This document shows, one piece after another, positions 56,181-63,349 of a DNA stretch of 64,000 nt. Every line of letters begins with the position of its first letter. The first letter of the stretch is position 1. This DNA is from Clostridiales bacterium (GTDB lineage: Bacteria > Bacillota > Clostridia > Oscillospirales > Oscillospiraceae), in NCBI GenBank assembly GCA_004558025.1, contig SFEG01000007.1, positions 1-64,000 on the forward strand. The letters are read 5' to 3'. The notes under the pieces are model-generated. The model did not search any database, had not been told where the DNA came from, and saw only the letters and a list, made by a program, of their open reading frames with translations. A program made the position numbers and the translations under genes.

Positions 56181-57973
56181 GACACGGCCCACCGGGAAGA
56201 GGCTCCGATGAAAAGCCCAAAAACGTAAAAAACTCAATGCTTGAGCTGCTGCGGTATTTAAAGCCGTGGTATAAGCTCATCATTATATCGCTTATTTTCA
56301 GCCTTGTCGGAACGTTTTTGACGATAATCGCGCCCGATAAGCTTGCAGACCTGACAAATAACATAAGCGACGGGCTTCAGACAGGCATAGACATGGACCT
56401 TATCATAAAGTCCATACTCATAATTTTAGCCATCTACATAAGCGCGAACCTCGTCACCTGCGCGGCGAGCTATATCATGATAACCGTCATGCAGAAGCTC
56501 GCCTGGAGCATGCGCACAAGCATAAGCCAAAAGATAAACAGGCTGCCGCTGAAGTTTTTCGACAAAACGACCGTCGGCGATGTGCTCAGCCGCATCACAA
56601 ACGATGTCGACACGATATCTTCGGCATTAAACTCCAGCATAACGACGCTCGTTCAGGCTGTCGTGCAGTTTGTCGGCGTAACTATTATAATGTTCGCCAC
56701 CAGCGGCCGCCTGGCGCTGACGGCCATCGGCTCGTCGATACTCGGCTTTGTGCTGATGTTCTTCATCGTCGCGCGCTCGCGCAAATATTTCCGCCGGCAG
56801 CAGCAGAATCTCGGCGATATGAACGGCCACGTTGAGGAAATGTACTCGGGGCACAATATCGTCAGAGCCTACGGCGCTATCGGCCAATCGAAGGCCGAAT
56901 TTGACCGCATAAACGATAATCTGTACGACAGCGCGTGGAAGTCTCAGTTTTTCGGCGGACTTCTCATGCCGCTCATGGGCTTTGTCGGAAGCCTCGGCTA
57001 TGTCGCCGTCTGCGTCGTGGGCGCGGCGCTCACGATGGACGGAAGCATCAGCTTCGGCACGGTCGTTGCGTTTATAAGCTACGTGAAGCTCTTCACCAAC
57101 CCCCTGAGTCAGATATCTCAGGCCGTCAACAGCCTCATGTCCGCCGGAGCTGCCGGCGAGCGCGTGTTCGGCTTCCTCGGAGAGAAGGAAATGCCCGACG
57201 ACAGCGGCTGCACCGAGCATATAGACCACGTTCGCGGCAAGGTCGAGTTCGAGCATGTCCGCTTCGGCTACGATGAGGATAAGCCCGTCATAAACGATTT
57301 CTCCGCCGATATAGAGCCCGGTCAGAAGGTTGCCATAGTCGGCTACACGGGCGCGGGCAAGACCACGATGGTAAACCTCCTCATGCGCTTTTACGAGCTG
57401 TGGAGCGGGCAGATAAAGATCGACGGCGTACCGGTATCCGAGATGCGCCGCAGCGATGTCCGCGCCATGTTCGGCATGGTCCTGCAGGACACCTGGCTTT
57501 TCGACGGAACATACCGCGAAAATATCGCCTACGGCAAGGAGGGCGTTACCGATGAGCAGATCGAGGCCGCCTGCAAGCTCGTCGGCATGGATCGCTACAT
57601 CCGCATCCTGCCCAAGGGCTACGATACGGAGCTCAACGACCGCAGCAGCCTTTCGGCGGGTCAGCGCCAGCTTCTGACCATTGCGCGCGCAATGGTCGAA
57701 AACGCGCCGATGATAATCCTCGACGAGGCCACGAGCTCGGTCGACACGCGCACCGAGATACTCGTTCAGAACGCCATGGATCGCCTCACGCGCGGCAGAA
57801 CAAGCTTCGTTATCGCCCACAGGCTCTCCACCATACGCGATGCGGATCTCATCCTCGTCATGGATAAGGGCGACGTCGTCGAAAGCGGCACGCACAAAGA
57901 GCTTCTTGAAAAGGGCGGCCTTTATAAGGAACTGTACACCAGTCAGTTTGAAGTAAGTGAGGAAGCAGAGTGA
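56177..57973 (+). CDS. ABC exporter half-transporter B (intact ATP site)
   Basis: A 598-residue partner of the upstream protein. The N-terminal cytosolic leader RHGPPGRGSDEKPKNVKN precedes six helices. The ATPase has Walker A GYTGAGKTT near 385, signature SLSAGQRQLLTIARAM (Ala for the usual Gly), Walker B MIILDEATSSVD with catalytic Glu, and IAHRLSTIRDAD with the H-loop histidine. It forms a heterodimer with gene A. The gene overlaps A by 4 bases and the SDR gene by 4 bases. Confidence 0.93.
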   Translation: MRHGPPGRGSDEKPKNVKNSMLELLRYLKPWYKLIIISLIFSLVGTFLTIIAPDKLADLTNNISDGLQTGIDMDLIIKSILIILAIYISANLVTCAASYIMITVMQKLAWSMRTSISQKINRLPLKFFDKTTVGDVLSRITNDVDTISSALNSSITTLVQAVVQFVGVTIIMFATSGRLALTAIGSSILGFVLMFFIVARSRKYFRRQQQNLGDMNGHVEEMYSGHNIVRAYGAIGQSKAEFDRINDNLYDSAWKSQFFGGLLMPLMGFVGSLGYVAVCVVGAALTMDGSISFGTVVAFISYVKLFTNPLSQISQAVNSLMSAGAAGERVFGFLGEKEMPDDSGCTEHIDHVRGKVEFEHVRFGYDEDKPVINDFSADIEPGQKVAIVGYTGAGKTTMVNLLMRFYELWSGQIKIDGVPVSEMRRSDVRAMFGMVLQDTWLFDGTYRENIAYGKEGVTDEQIEAACKLVGMDRYIRILPKGYDTELNDRSSLSAGQRQLLTIARAMVENAPMIILDEATSSVDTRTEILVQNAMDRLTRGRTSFVIAHRLSTIRDADLILVMDKGDVVESGTHKELLEKGGLYKELYTSQFEVSEEAE

Positions 57974-58710
57974 AAAAAGTCGCACTTATAACGGGCTCAT
58001 CGCGCGGCATAGGCCGTGCCTGCGCCGCGGCTCTCGCGCACCGCGGCTACGCCGTGTGCATAAATTACATCGAGCGGCAGGATAAGGCCGAGGAGCTTTG
58101 CCAAAAGCTCATCGAGGACGGCTGCGAGGCCATGACGTTCAGAGCCGACGTTTCCGACCGCAAGGCCGTTCACGAGATGGTCGAGGCCGTGCGAGACCGC
58201 TTCGGCGAGGTGACGCTGCTTGTCAATAACGCAGGTATCGCCCGTCAGAGCCTGTTTCAGGATATCAGCGAGGAATACTGGCGCAGGATATTTGACGTTA
58301 ACCTCAACGGCGCGTTCAACACCATTCAGGAGGTGCTGCCAAGCATGCTCCGGGAGCACGCGGGCTGCATCGTGAACATCTCCTCGATATGGGGGCTGCA
58401 CGGTGCGTCCTGCGAGGTCGCGTATTCGGCGACAAAGCATGCCATCATCGGCCTCACGCGCTCTTTGGCAATGGAGCTTGCGCCGTCGCACATCCGCGTA
58501 AACTGCGTCGCGCCCGGCGTTATCGACACCGATATGGTGCAGGTGCTGGGGCGGGAGACGCTGGACATGCTCGCCGGCGATACGCCCCTCGGCAGGCTCG
58601 GAAGACCCGAGGATATCGCCGAGGCCGTGGCCTTTCTGGCCTCGGACAGCGCTTCGTTCATCACCGGCCAGGTCCTCTGCTCCGACGGCGGGTTTTCAGA
58701 GGCGCATTGA
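57970..58710 (+). CDS. SDR family NAD(P)-dependent reductase (FabG-like; possible EF-P maturase)
   Basis: A 246-residue short-chain reductase: GSSRGIGRACAAAL for cofactor, LVNNAGIA, catalytic Ser in NISSIWGLHGASCEVAYSATKH with Tyr-x-x-x-Lys, and NCVAPGVIDTDM. The GASCEVxYS wording recalls the SDR group annotated as EF-P 5-aminopentanone reductase in Firmicutes, but a 3-oxoacyl-ACP reductase is equally possible. It starts at GTG in a GTGA overlap with the exporter. The last codons FSEAH* are made by a MITE-like edge (TTTTCAGAGGCGCATTGA), so the C-terminus is repeat-derived. Confidence 0.9.
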   Translation: MKKVALITGSSRGIGRACAAALAHRGYAVCINYIERQDKAEELCQKLIEDGCEAMTFRADVSDRKAVHEMVEAVRDRFGEVTLLVNNAGIARQSLFQDISEEYWRRIFDVNLNGAFNTIQEVLPSMLREHAGCIVNISSIWGLHGASCEVAYSATKHAIIGLTRSLAMELAPSHIRVNCVAPGVIDTDMVQVLGRETLDMLAGDTPLGRLGRPEDIAEAVAFLASDSASFITGQVLCSDGGFSEAH

Positions 58711-59010
58711 TTTTTAGAGGCGCTTTAACATTGTACCGATACGGTTATTGCAGTATCCCGGTATCGAAGCTTCCGACGAAACCGTGAAACTGCCGCTTCC
58801 CGATAGTGCGGTGCGGATATTGCGTCAGCCCGACCGGAAGCTGTGGAGGAAACCGGAGCAGACTGAATGGGCAAGCCCATTCTCTACACGGTGCGGCATA
58901 AAATTTATATTGTATTCACGTTACGCGAAGCCTTACGGTTTCCGCCAATGCTCTGAACCGGGCAACCGCAATAAATGTATCCGTAAGTGCGTTCATGCGT
59001 CACTAAAAAA
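58693..59010. repeat. MITE-like dispersed repeat, copy 15 (near complete)
   Basis: The first edge, TTTTCAGAGGCGC, lies inside the SDR reading frame; a second, TTTTTAGAGGCGC, follows the stop. The left arm has CCCGGTATCGAAGCTTCCGAC and the centre GAATGGGC..GCCCATTC (58865-58882), where both arms changed together. The right edge GCGTCACTAAAAAA abuts the minus-strand terminator of the 5'-nucleotidase gene. Confidence 0.85.
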
Positions 59011-59041
59011 TCGGCACCGATAATTCGATGCCGATTTTTTT
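59004..59041 (-). terminator. Terminator of the 5'-nucleotidase gene
   Basis: The stem AAATCGGCA/TGCCGATTT has T-runs on both strands. On the minus strand the T-tract runs into the repeat edge TTTTTTAGTGACGC. Confidence 0.85.
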
Positions 59042-59071
59042 GCTATTTGGGTTTAAGCTTGTGCCGAGGCC

Positions 59072-61222
59072 TTACTGAGCGCGGAACAGCAGAGTGACTG
59101 CCTGAGCGCGGGTGCAGGTGGCGTCGGGTGCGAAGGTGGTGGTGTTATAGCCGGTGGTGATGCCCTCCTGAGCTGCCCATGCTACTGCGTCTGCATAGAA
59201 AGCGTCGGCGGGAACGTCGGCAAAGCGGGTGGCTATCGGTGTCAGCTTGGAGCCGTTTGCGCGCCACAGGAAGGTGACGATCTCGGCACGGGTGCAGACA
59301 GCGTTCGGATCAAAGGTGGTCTCGCTCGTTCCGATGGTGATGTTGTTCTCGACCGCCCACAGAACTGCATCGTAGTAGAAGCTGTCCTTGGCAACGTCGG
59401 TGAACGGATTGACAACGTCCTTTCCGATCGCGGGAGAGCCTGCCGCACGGTACAGGAAAGTGACGATCTCGGCACGGGTGCAGCTGTAGTCAGGTCCGAA
59501 CAGGTCGGCGCCTATGCCCTTGGTCACGTTGTTCTCATATGCCCATATTACGGCGTAGTAATAGTAAGCGCCCTCTGCGACGTCACGGAAGGGCCTGTAG
59601 ACATGGGTGATGTTGCCCTTGGGTTCTGCGTATTCCTGACCGATGCTGCCCTTGAGCTCGGTGGTGATGTAGTCCATCAGAGCCTCGTCGAGGGGGATGC
59701 CGGTGTCAAACTTGCTGGTCGCGGAAGCGAAGGCGTAGTAGGTGTCGCCGCCGCCGGCACAGAAGTTGTTGGTGATGACGGCATAGGTGGCCTTTGCGTC
59801 GAACGGCTCGCCGTTTATGTTGTTGATGGTGACGCGGTTGATGGTCTTGGGACCGTAGTAGGTCGAGCCGGGATAGGTCTCGGGATTTGCGTCATAGGCC
59901 TTTGCGGAGTTTATGGTGTAGTTGATGCCCGCAACCTGGGGGAAGCCGCCGATGGTGCTTGCCGGTACGCAGTAGGTCGAAGCCTCGAGAGCCTCGAGCA
60001 GCTCAGCGCCGGTGATGTACACGACTGCGATGGTGTTGCCGAAGGGCAGAACGGTGTTAATGTCCTTCTTGGTGATGTCGCCCGGGTTTATTGCCGCGCG
60101 GATGCCGCCGCCGTTTGTTACTGCGACGATGTGCTTCTCGTCAACGGTCACGCCGCCGGTCTTCTTGACGGTCCAGACCATGGAGTCGGTGATGAGGTTG
60201 CCGAGGTTGGTCTCGCCGTCGCGGTTGCCGTAAAGGCCGGTGTCATTGTTATAAGCCTTGTCGCCGTTGAGCTTTACCTCGTTCTTTGCAAATACCGTGC
60301 CGTATTCCTTGTTGATGGCGTCGGTGATGGCCTGAGCGGCTGCTGCGACGGTCTCGTCCTTTGCCGAGTCTGCGGTGATCTTAACGAGCTTGTTGCTCTC
60401 GATCTTCTTGGTCGCGTTGTCGATGACGATAACGCCGATGTTCTGGAATGCAGTGCCGGTGGACTGGATGGGCTCGCCGCCCTCGCCGGCTGCCATAACG
60501 GTGTGGGAGTGGCCGTCGATGATGAAGTCAACGCCCTTGAGGCCTGCCCACAGATCGGTCGAGCGGTTGGGCTTGGACTCTGCGTCAACGCCGAGGTGAG
60601 CCAGAACGACGATAACGTCGGTATCTGCCTTTATCTTGTCGGCCTCAGCCTGAACGGCCTTGACCATATCGTCGCCCGCAAGCCAGGTAAGACCCTTGAT
60701 AAGTGCCGGGTTTGCCTTGGTCTGGCTCTCGGGAGTGTTCACGCCGATGAAGCCGATCTTCAGATCGCCGACGGTGATGATCTTGCTGCCGTCGAGCACG
60801 GGCTTGCCGTCCTCGCCGAGGACGTTGCAGCAGACGGTGTCAAACTTTGCTTCCTTGAGGTTCTCTGTGAGCTGTGCGTAGCCGTAGTCAAACTCGTGAT
60901 TGCCGAGCGTGGCAATGTCGTAGCCTGCCGCGTTCATCATCTTGACTGCGTTCAGACCCTTGTTCGAGCTGACCTCGACCTTGCCCTGGCTGAAGTCGCC
61001 TGCGTCGGCAACTATGACCTGAGCGCCCTGTTTTTCATAGTCGGCTGCAAGCGCCGCCATGTTTGCGTAGCCCGCTATTACACCGTGAACGTCGTTCGAG
61101 TGCAGAATAACGGTCTTGCCCGCCATAGCGGGGGTCTCCTCGTCTGCGAATACGGGAACTGCCAGGGCAAATACCATGGCAAGAACCAGCAGCAGAGCAA
61201 GAAGCTTATTAGTGTTTTTCAT
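59072..61222 (-). CDS. Surface 5'-nucleotidase/UDP-sugar hydrolase family protein with SLH domains
   Basis: A 716-residue exported enzyme. After a signal peptide (LLALLLVLAMVFALAVPVFA) comes the metallophosphatase domain with VILHSNDVHG, VIVADAGDFSQG, LGNHEFDYG and DFIIDGHSHTVM. The 5'-nucleotidase C-terminal domain follows, with VTNGGGIRAAINPGDIT and FCAGGGDTYYAF. Three SLH repeats occupy about 530-716 (VIWAYENNVTKGIG.., VLWAVENNITIG.., VAWAAQEGITTGYN..). It would release phosphate and nucleosides at the cell wall. ATG at 61222 has GGAGG 7 bases upstream. Monocistronic. Confidence 0.95.
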   Translation of the reverse strand: MKNTNKLLALLLVLAMVFALAVPVFADEETPAMAGKTVILHSNDVHGVIAGYANMAALAADYEKQGAQVIVADAGDFSQGKVEVSSNKGLNAVKMMNAAGYDIATLGNHEFDYGYAQLTENLKEAKFDTVCCNVLGEDGKPVLDGSKIITVGDLKIGFIGVNTPESQTKANPALIKGLTWLAGDDMVKAVQAEADKIKADTDVIVVLAHLGVDAESKPNRSTDLWAGLKGVDFIIDGHSHTVMAAGEGGEPIQSTGTAFQNIGVIVIDNATKKIESNKLVKITADSAKDETVAAAAQAITDAINKEYGTVFAKNEVKLNGDKAYNNDTGLYGNRDGETNLGNLITDSMVWTVKKTGGVTVDEKHIVAVTNGGGIRAAINPGDITKKDINTVLPFGNTIAVVYITGAELLEALEASTYCVPASTIGGFPQVAGINYTINSAKAYDANPETYPGSTYYGPKTINRVTINNINGEPFDAKATYAVITNNFCAGGGDTYYAFASATSKFDTGIPLDEALMDYITTELKGSIGQEYAEPKGNITHVYRPFRDVAEGAYYYYAVIWAYENNVTKGIGADLFGPDYSCTRAEIVTFLYRAAGSPAIGKDVVNPFTDVAKDSFYYDAVLWAVENNITIGTSETTFDPNAVCTRAEIVTFLWRANGSKLTPIATRFADVPADAFYADAVAWAAQEGITTGYNTTTFAPDATCTRAQAVTLLFRAQ

Positions 61223-61418
61223 GTTGCTCCTCCTGATGAATTTTTTTCGGGTTTTCCGATATACGATCATTATAGCACAGCTGCATGCGAGACTTGAAGC
61301 ATGAATTTTGCCACACCTTAACATTTGACGTTTTCACATAAAAAACAGCAGGATTTTAGTGCACATTTGACAATCGCTCCATTAACAAAATTTTAATTTT
61401 TCATGTTAGCGTCCGTTA

Positions 61419-61446
61419 TTGACTTTTTATTATTAAATGTTATGAT
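61419..61446 (+). promoter_or_regulatory. Promoter of the 61487 gene
   Basis: TTGACT (61419-61424), 16 bases, TATGAT (61441-61446), in an AT-rich gap between divergent genes. Confidence 0.55.
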
Positions 61447-61486
61447 ATTTTGATAGAAGCGTAAAACATTCAAAGGAGCATTTTAT

Positions 61487-62032
61487 ATGCTGTTTTTTAA
61501 AAGAATACCGAAAAAAACTCTTAAGATAGCTATAATCGCGATAGTCGCGCTGGCACTTATACTCGTGCTGGCCTTTTCGTGGTTCGGGACGATAGAGCTT
61601 GCGCAGCTGAACACGCGCTCGCTTACCGACTGGCGCCTCGGCGGCTCGATAAGCTTTATCCGCAGCGCGGACGATGCAAAGCAGTACGATGAGGACGGCT
61701 ACGAGTGGTTTTCCGACGAACGCGGCGAGGGCATCATGCAGGCCGACACCGATACGCGCTACTATCTCGGTAAGCACCCCGACTCCGGCCTCGGCGGCTA
61801 CGGCGTTGTCGGCTTCTCATCTTCCGAGAAGTATTATTCCGTGCTCGGAATCCGCGTCGGCGATGATGAGCTCGACGCAAAGACCGTGCTTCTCGACTCC
61901 AGGTACAAGATGGTCAGCGGCGGCTTTAACTCCTGCCGCGCGGAAAAGGGGCGCGTCGCCATCGAGCTCAGCTTTGAGCACGGCAAGGTGACAAACATCG
62001 CCGCATATCTGTCAACAACTCATATTTTTTAA
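61487..62032 (+). CDS. Hypothetical membrane-anchored protein
   Basis: A 181-residue protein with a basic start (FKRIPKKTLK) and one N-terminal helix (IAIIAIVALALILVLAFSWF). An extracellular domain rich in D, S and G follows, with AQLNTRSLTDWRLGG and VLGIRVGDDELDAKTVLLDSRYKMV. I recognise no family. AAAGGAG precedes the ATG. The acetyltransferase gene starts on the next base after its TAA, so they are cotranscribed. Confidence 0.8.
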   Translation: MLFFKRIPKKTLKIAIIAIVALALILVLAFSWFGTIELAQLNTRSLTDWRLGGSISFIRSADDAKQYDEDGYEWFSDERGEGIMQADTDTRYYLGKHPDSGLGGYGVVGFSSSEKYYSVLGIRVGDDELDAKTVLLDSRYKMVSGGFNSCRAEKGRVAIELSFEHGKVTNIAAYLSTTHIF

Positions 62033-62470
62033 ATGGAGATTATCGTAAAGCATTTTGACGAGCTCTCCGCGTGGGAGCTGTTTGAGATATACAAGCTGCG
62101 CGTGTCGGTGTTCGTGGTCGAGCAGCATTGCCCGTATCAGGAGGTCGACGACGCGGACAAAAGCGCGTATCACATCATTCTGCGCGACGCAGACGGCATA
62201 CAAGCCTATGCGCGCGTTCTGCCGCCGGGAGTGTGCTTTGATGATGCCGCCATCGGGCGCGTGATCGCCGTGAAGCGCCGCTGCGGCCTCGGCAGCCGCG
62301 TGGTCTCCGCCGCGATAGACACCGCGCGCGAGAAATTCTCTGCCCGGCGCATCAGCCTCGAAGCTCAGGTCTACGCGAAAAGCCTGTACGAAAAGCTTGG
62401 CTTTACCCAAGCTTCCGATGAGTTTTTGGAGGACGGCATCCCGCACGTGAAAATGACATTGGAAGTGTAG
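62033..62470 (+). CDS. GNAT family N-acetyltransferase (ElaA-like)
   Basis: A 145-residue acetyltransferase. IYKLRVSVFVVEQHCPYQEVDDADKSAYHI is the ElaA-type N-terminal motif, IGRVIAVKRRCGLGSRVVSAAID contains the acetyl-CoA loop (R-x-x-G-x-G), and LEAQVYAKSLYEKLGFTQASDEFLEDGIPHVKMTL is the C-terminal half. The substrate is unknown. It shares an operon with the preceding membrane protein (stop and start adjacent) and is followed by a terminator. Confidence 0.93.
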   Translation: MEIIVKHFDELSAWELFEIYKLRVSVFVVEQHCPYQEVDDADKSAYHIILRDADGIQAYARVLPPGVCFDDAAIGRVIAVKRRCGLGSRVVSAAIDTAREKFSARRISLEAQVYAKSLYEKLGFTQASDEFLEDGIPHVKMTLEV

Positions 62471-62471
62471 T

Positions 62472-62506
62472 AAAAACCCGACTCCGTGAGAGGAGTCGGG
62501 TTTTAT
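62472..62506. terminator. Bidirectional terminator between convergent genes
   Basis: The stem AAAACCCGACTCC/GGAGTCGGGTTTT, serving the acetyltransferase gene and the minus-strand lipoprotein gene. Confidence 0.9.
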
Positions 62507-62517
62507 TCTGCGAAATT

Positions 62518-63228
62518 TTACGCAGGATAGGACACGATGAGTGCGTCGACATCGGCCAGGCTCGTTCCGGAGAAGGCGAAGCTGCCGCCGGAATTTTTCT
62601 CGAGCGTCACGGTGACGGCCTGCGCATCGAGGTAGTCCGGGGATACGAGATGGGCATTTACCATGTCGTGTATCGACTTTGCCCACCAGTCGATGAAGCT
62701 CTGCGAGCCCTTGTCGAGCTCGCCCGAGGCGATGCGCTCGGCAGCACCCTTGGCAAAGTCGGGATAGTCCTCCTGCGCGGTCTGCGCGACGGCGGCGATG
62801 GGGCTTACCTTCACCTCGACGGTGTAGCCCTCGCCGCTCTGCTCGGGCGTGCCGATCTCATACTTTGCGCACTTGTACAGCTTGCGCATGAGCTCCATTA
62901 GCTCGGTGCGCACGCTTTCGCTGCACTGCTCATATTTGATGCCGAAGTAGGTGCAGAAAACCTCAAGGCTCACCTGCATGCCGCGCTCATAGCGCTCGGC
63001 ACAGCTGTCCTTCGTCTCGCCGCCGAGCATCGCTATATACTCGTCGGAGTATTCGCCGAGGTACACCGCGTCAAGCCCGCCCTTGACGTAGGCGGCGGGA
63101 TCGAAGGCCTGCTCTGTGGGCTCAGCGGTGGGCTCGGGCTCATCGTCCTTGCCGCAGCCGACCAGCAGTGCGGCGCACAGCGCAAGCGCGAGAATGAGGC
63201 TTAGGGTGCGCGTGAATTTATTGCTCAT
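62518..63228 (-). CDS. DUF5105-like lipoprotein
   Basis: A 236-residue lipoprotein. The signal peptide ends in the lipobox LVGC (Cys25), followed by an acidic Pro/Glu linker (DDEPEPTAEPTEQ). The folded part (YVKGGLDAVYLGEYSDEYIAMLG, YTVEVKVSPIAAVAQTAQEDY, IDWWAKSIHDMVNAHLVSPDY, AVTVTLEKNSGGSFAFSG) fits the DUF5105 pattern of Firmicutes lipoproteins, of unknown function. AAAGGA precedes the ATG. Single gene. Confidence 0.85.
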   Translation of the reverse strand: MSNKFTRTLSLILALALCAALLVGCGKDDEPEPTAEPTEQAFDPAAYVKGGLDAVYLGEYSDEYIAMLGGETKDSCAERYERGMQVSLEVFCTYFGIKYEQCSESVRTELMELMRKLYKCAKYEIGTPEQSGEGYTVEVKVSPIAAVAQTAQEDYPDFAKGAAERIASGELDKGSQSFIDWWAKSIHDMVNAHLVSPDYLDAQAVTVTLEKNSGGSFAFSGTSLADVDALIVSYPA

Positions 63229-63349
63229 ATGTACATTCCTTTCAAATTTATATAGTTACACATAAATACTATTTGAAAAAAGCCCGTCTGTCAATCACAA
63301 ATTTCCCGCCGCGGCATAGGATGCATCGACCGCAATTGGGGGAAATTTT

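Noticed and set aside
59603..61297. 564-codon open frame on the plus strand
   Set aside because: It lies opposite the 5'-nucleotidase gene with all catalytic motifs; there is no start signal.
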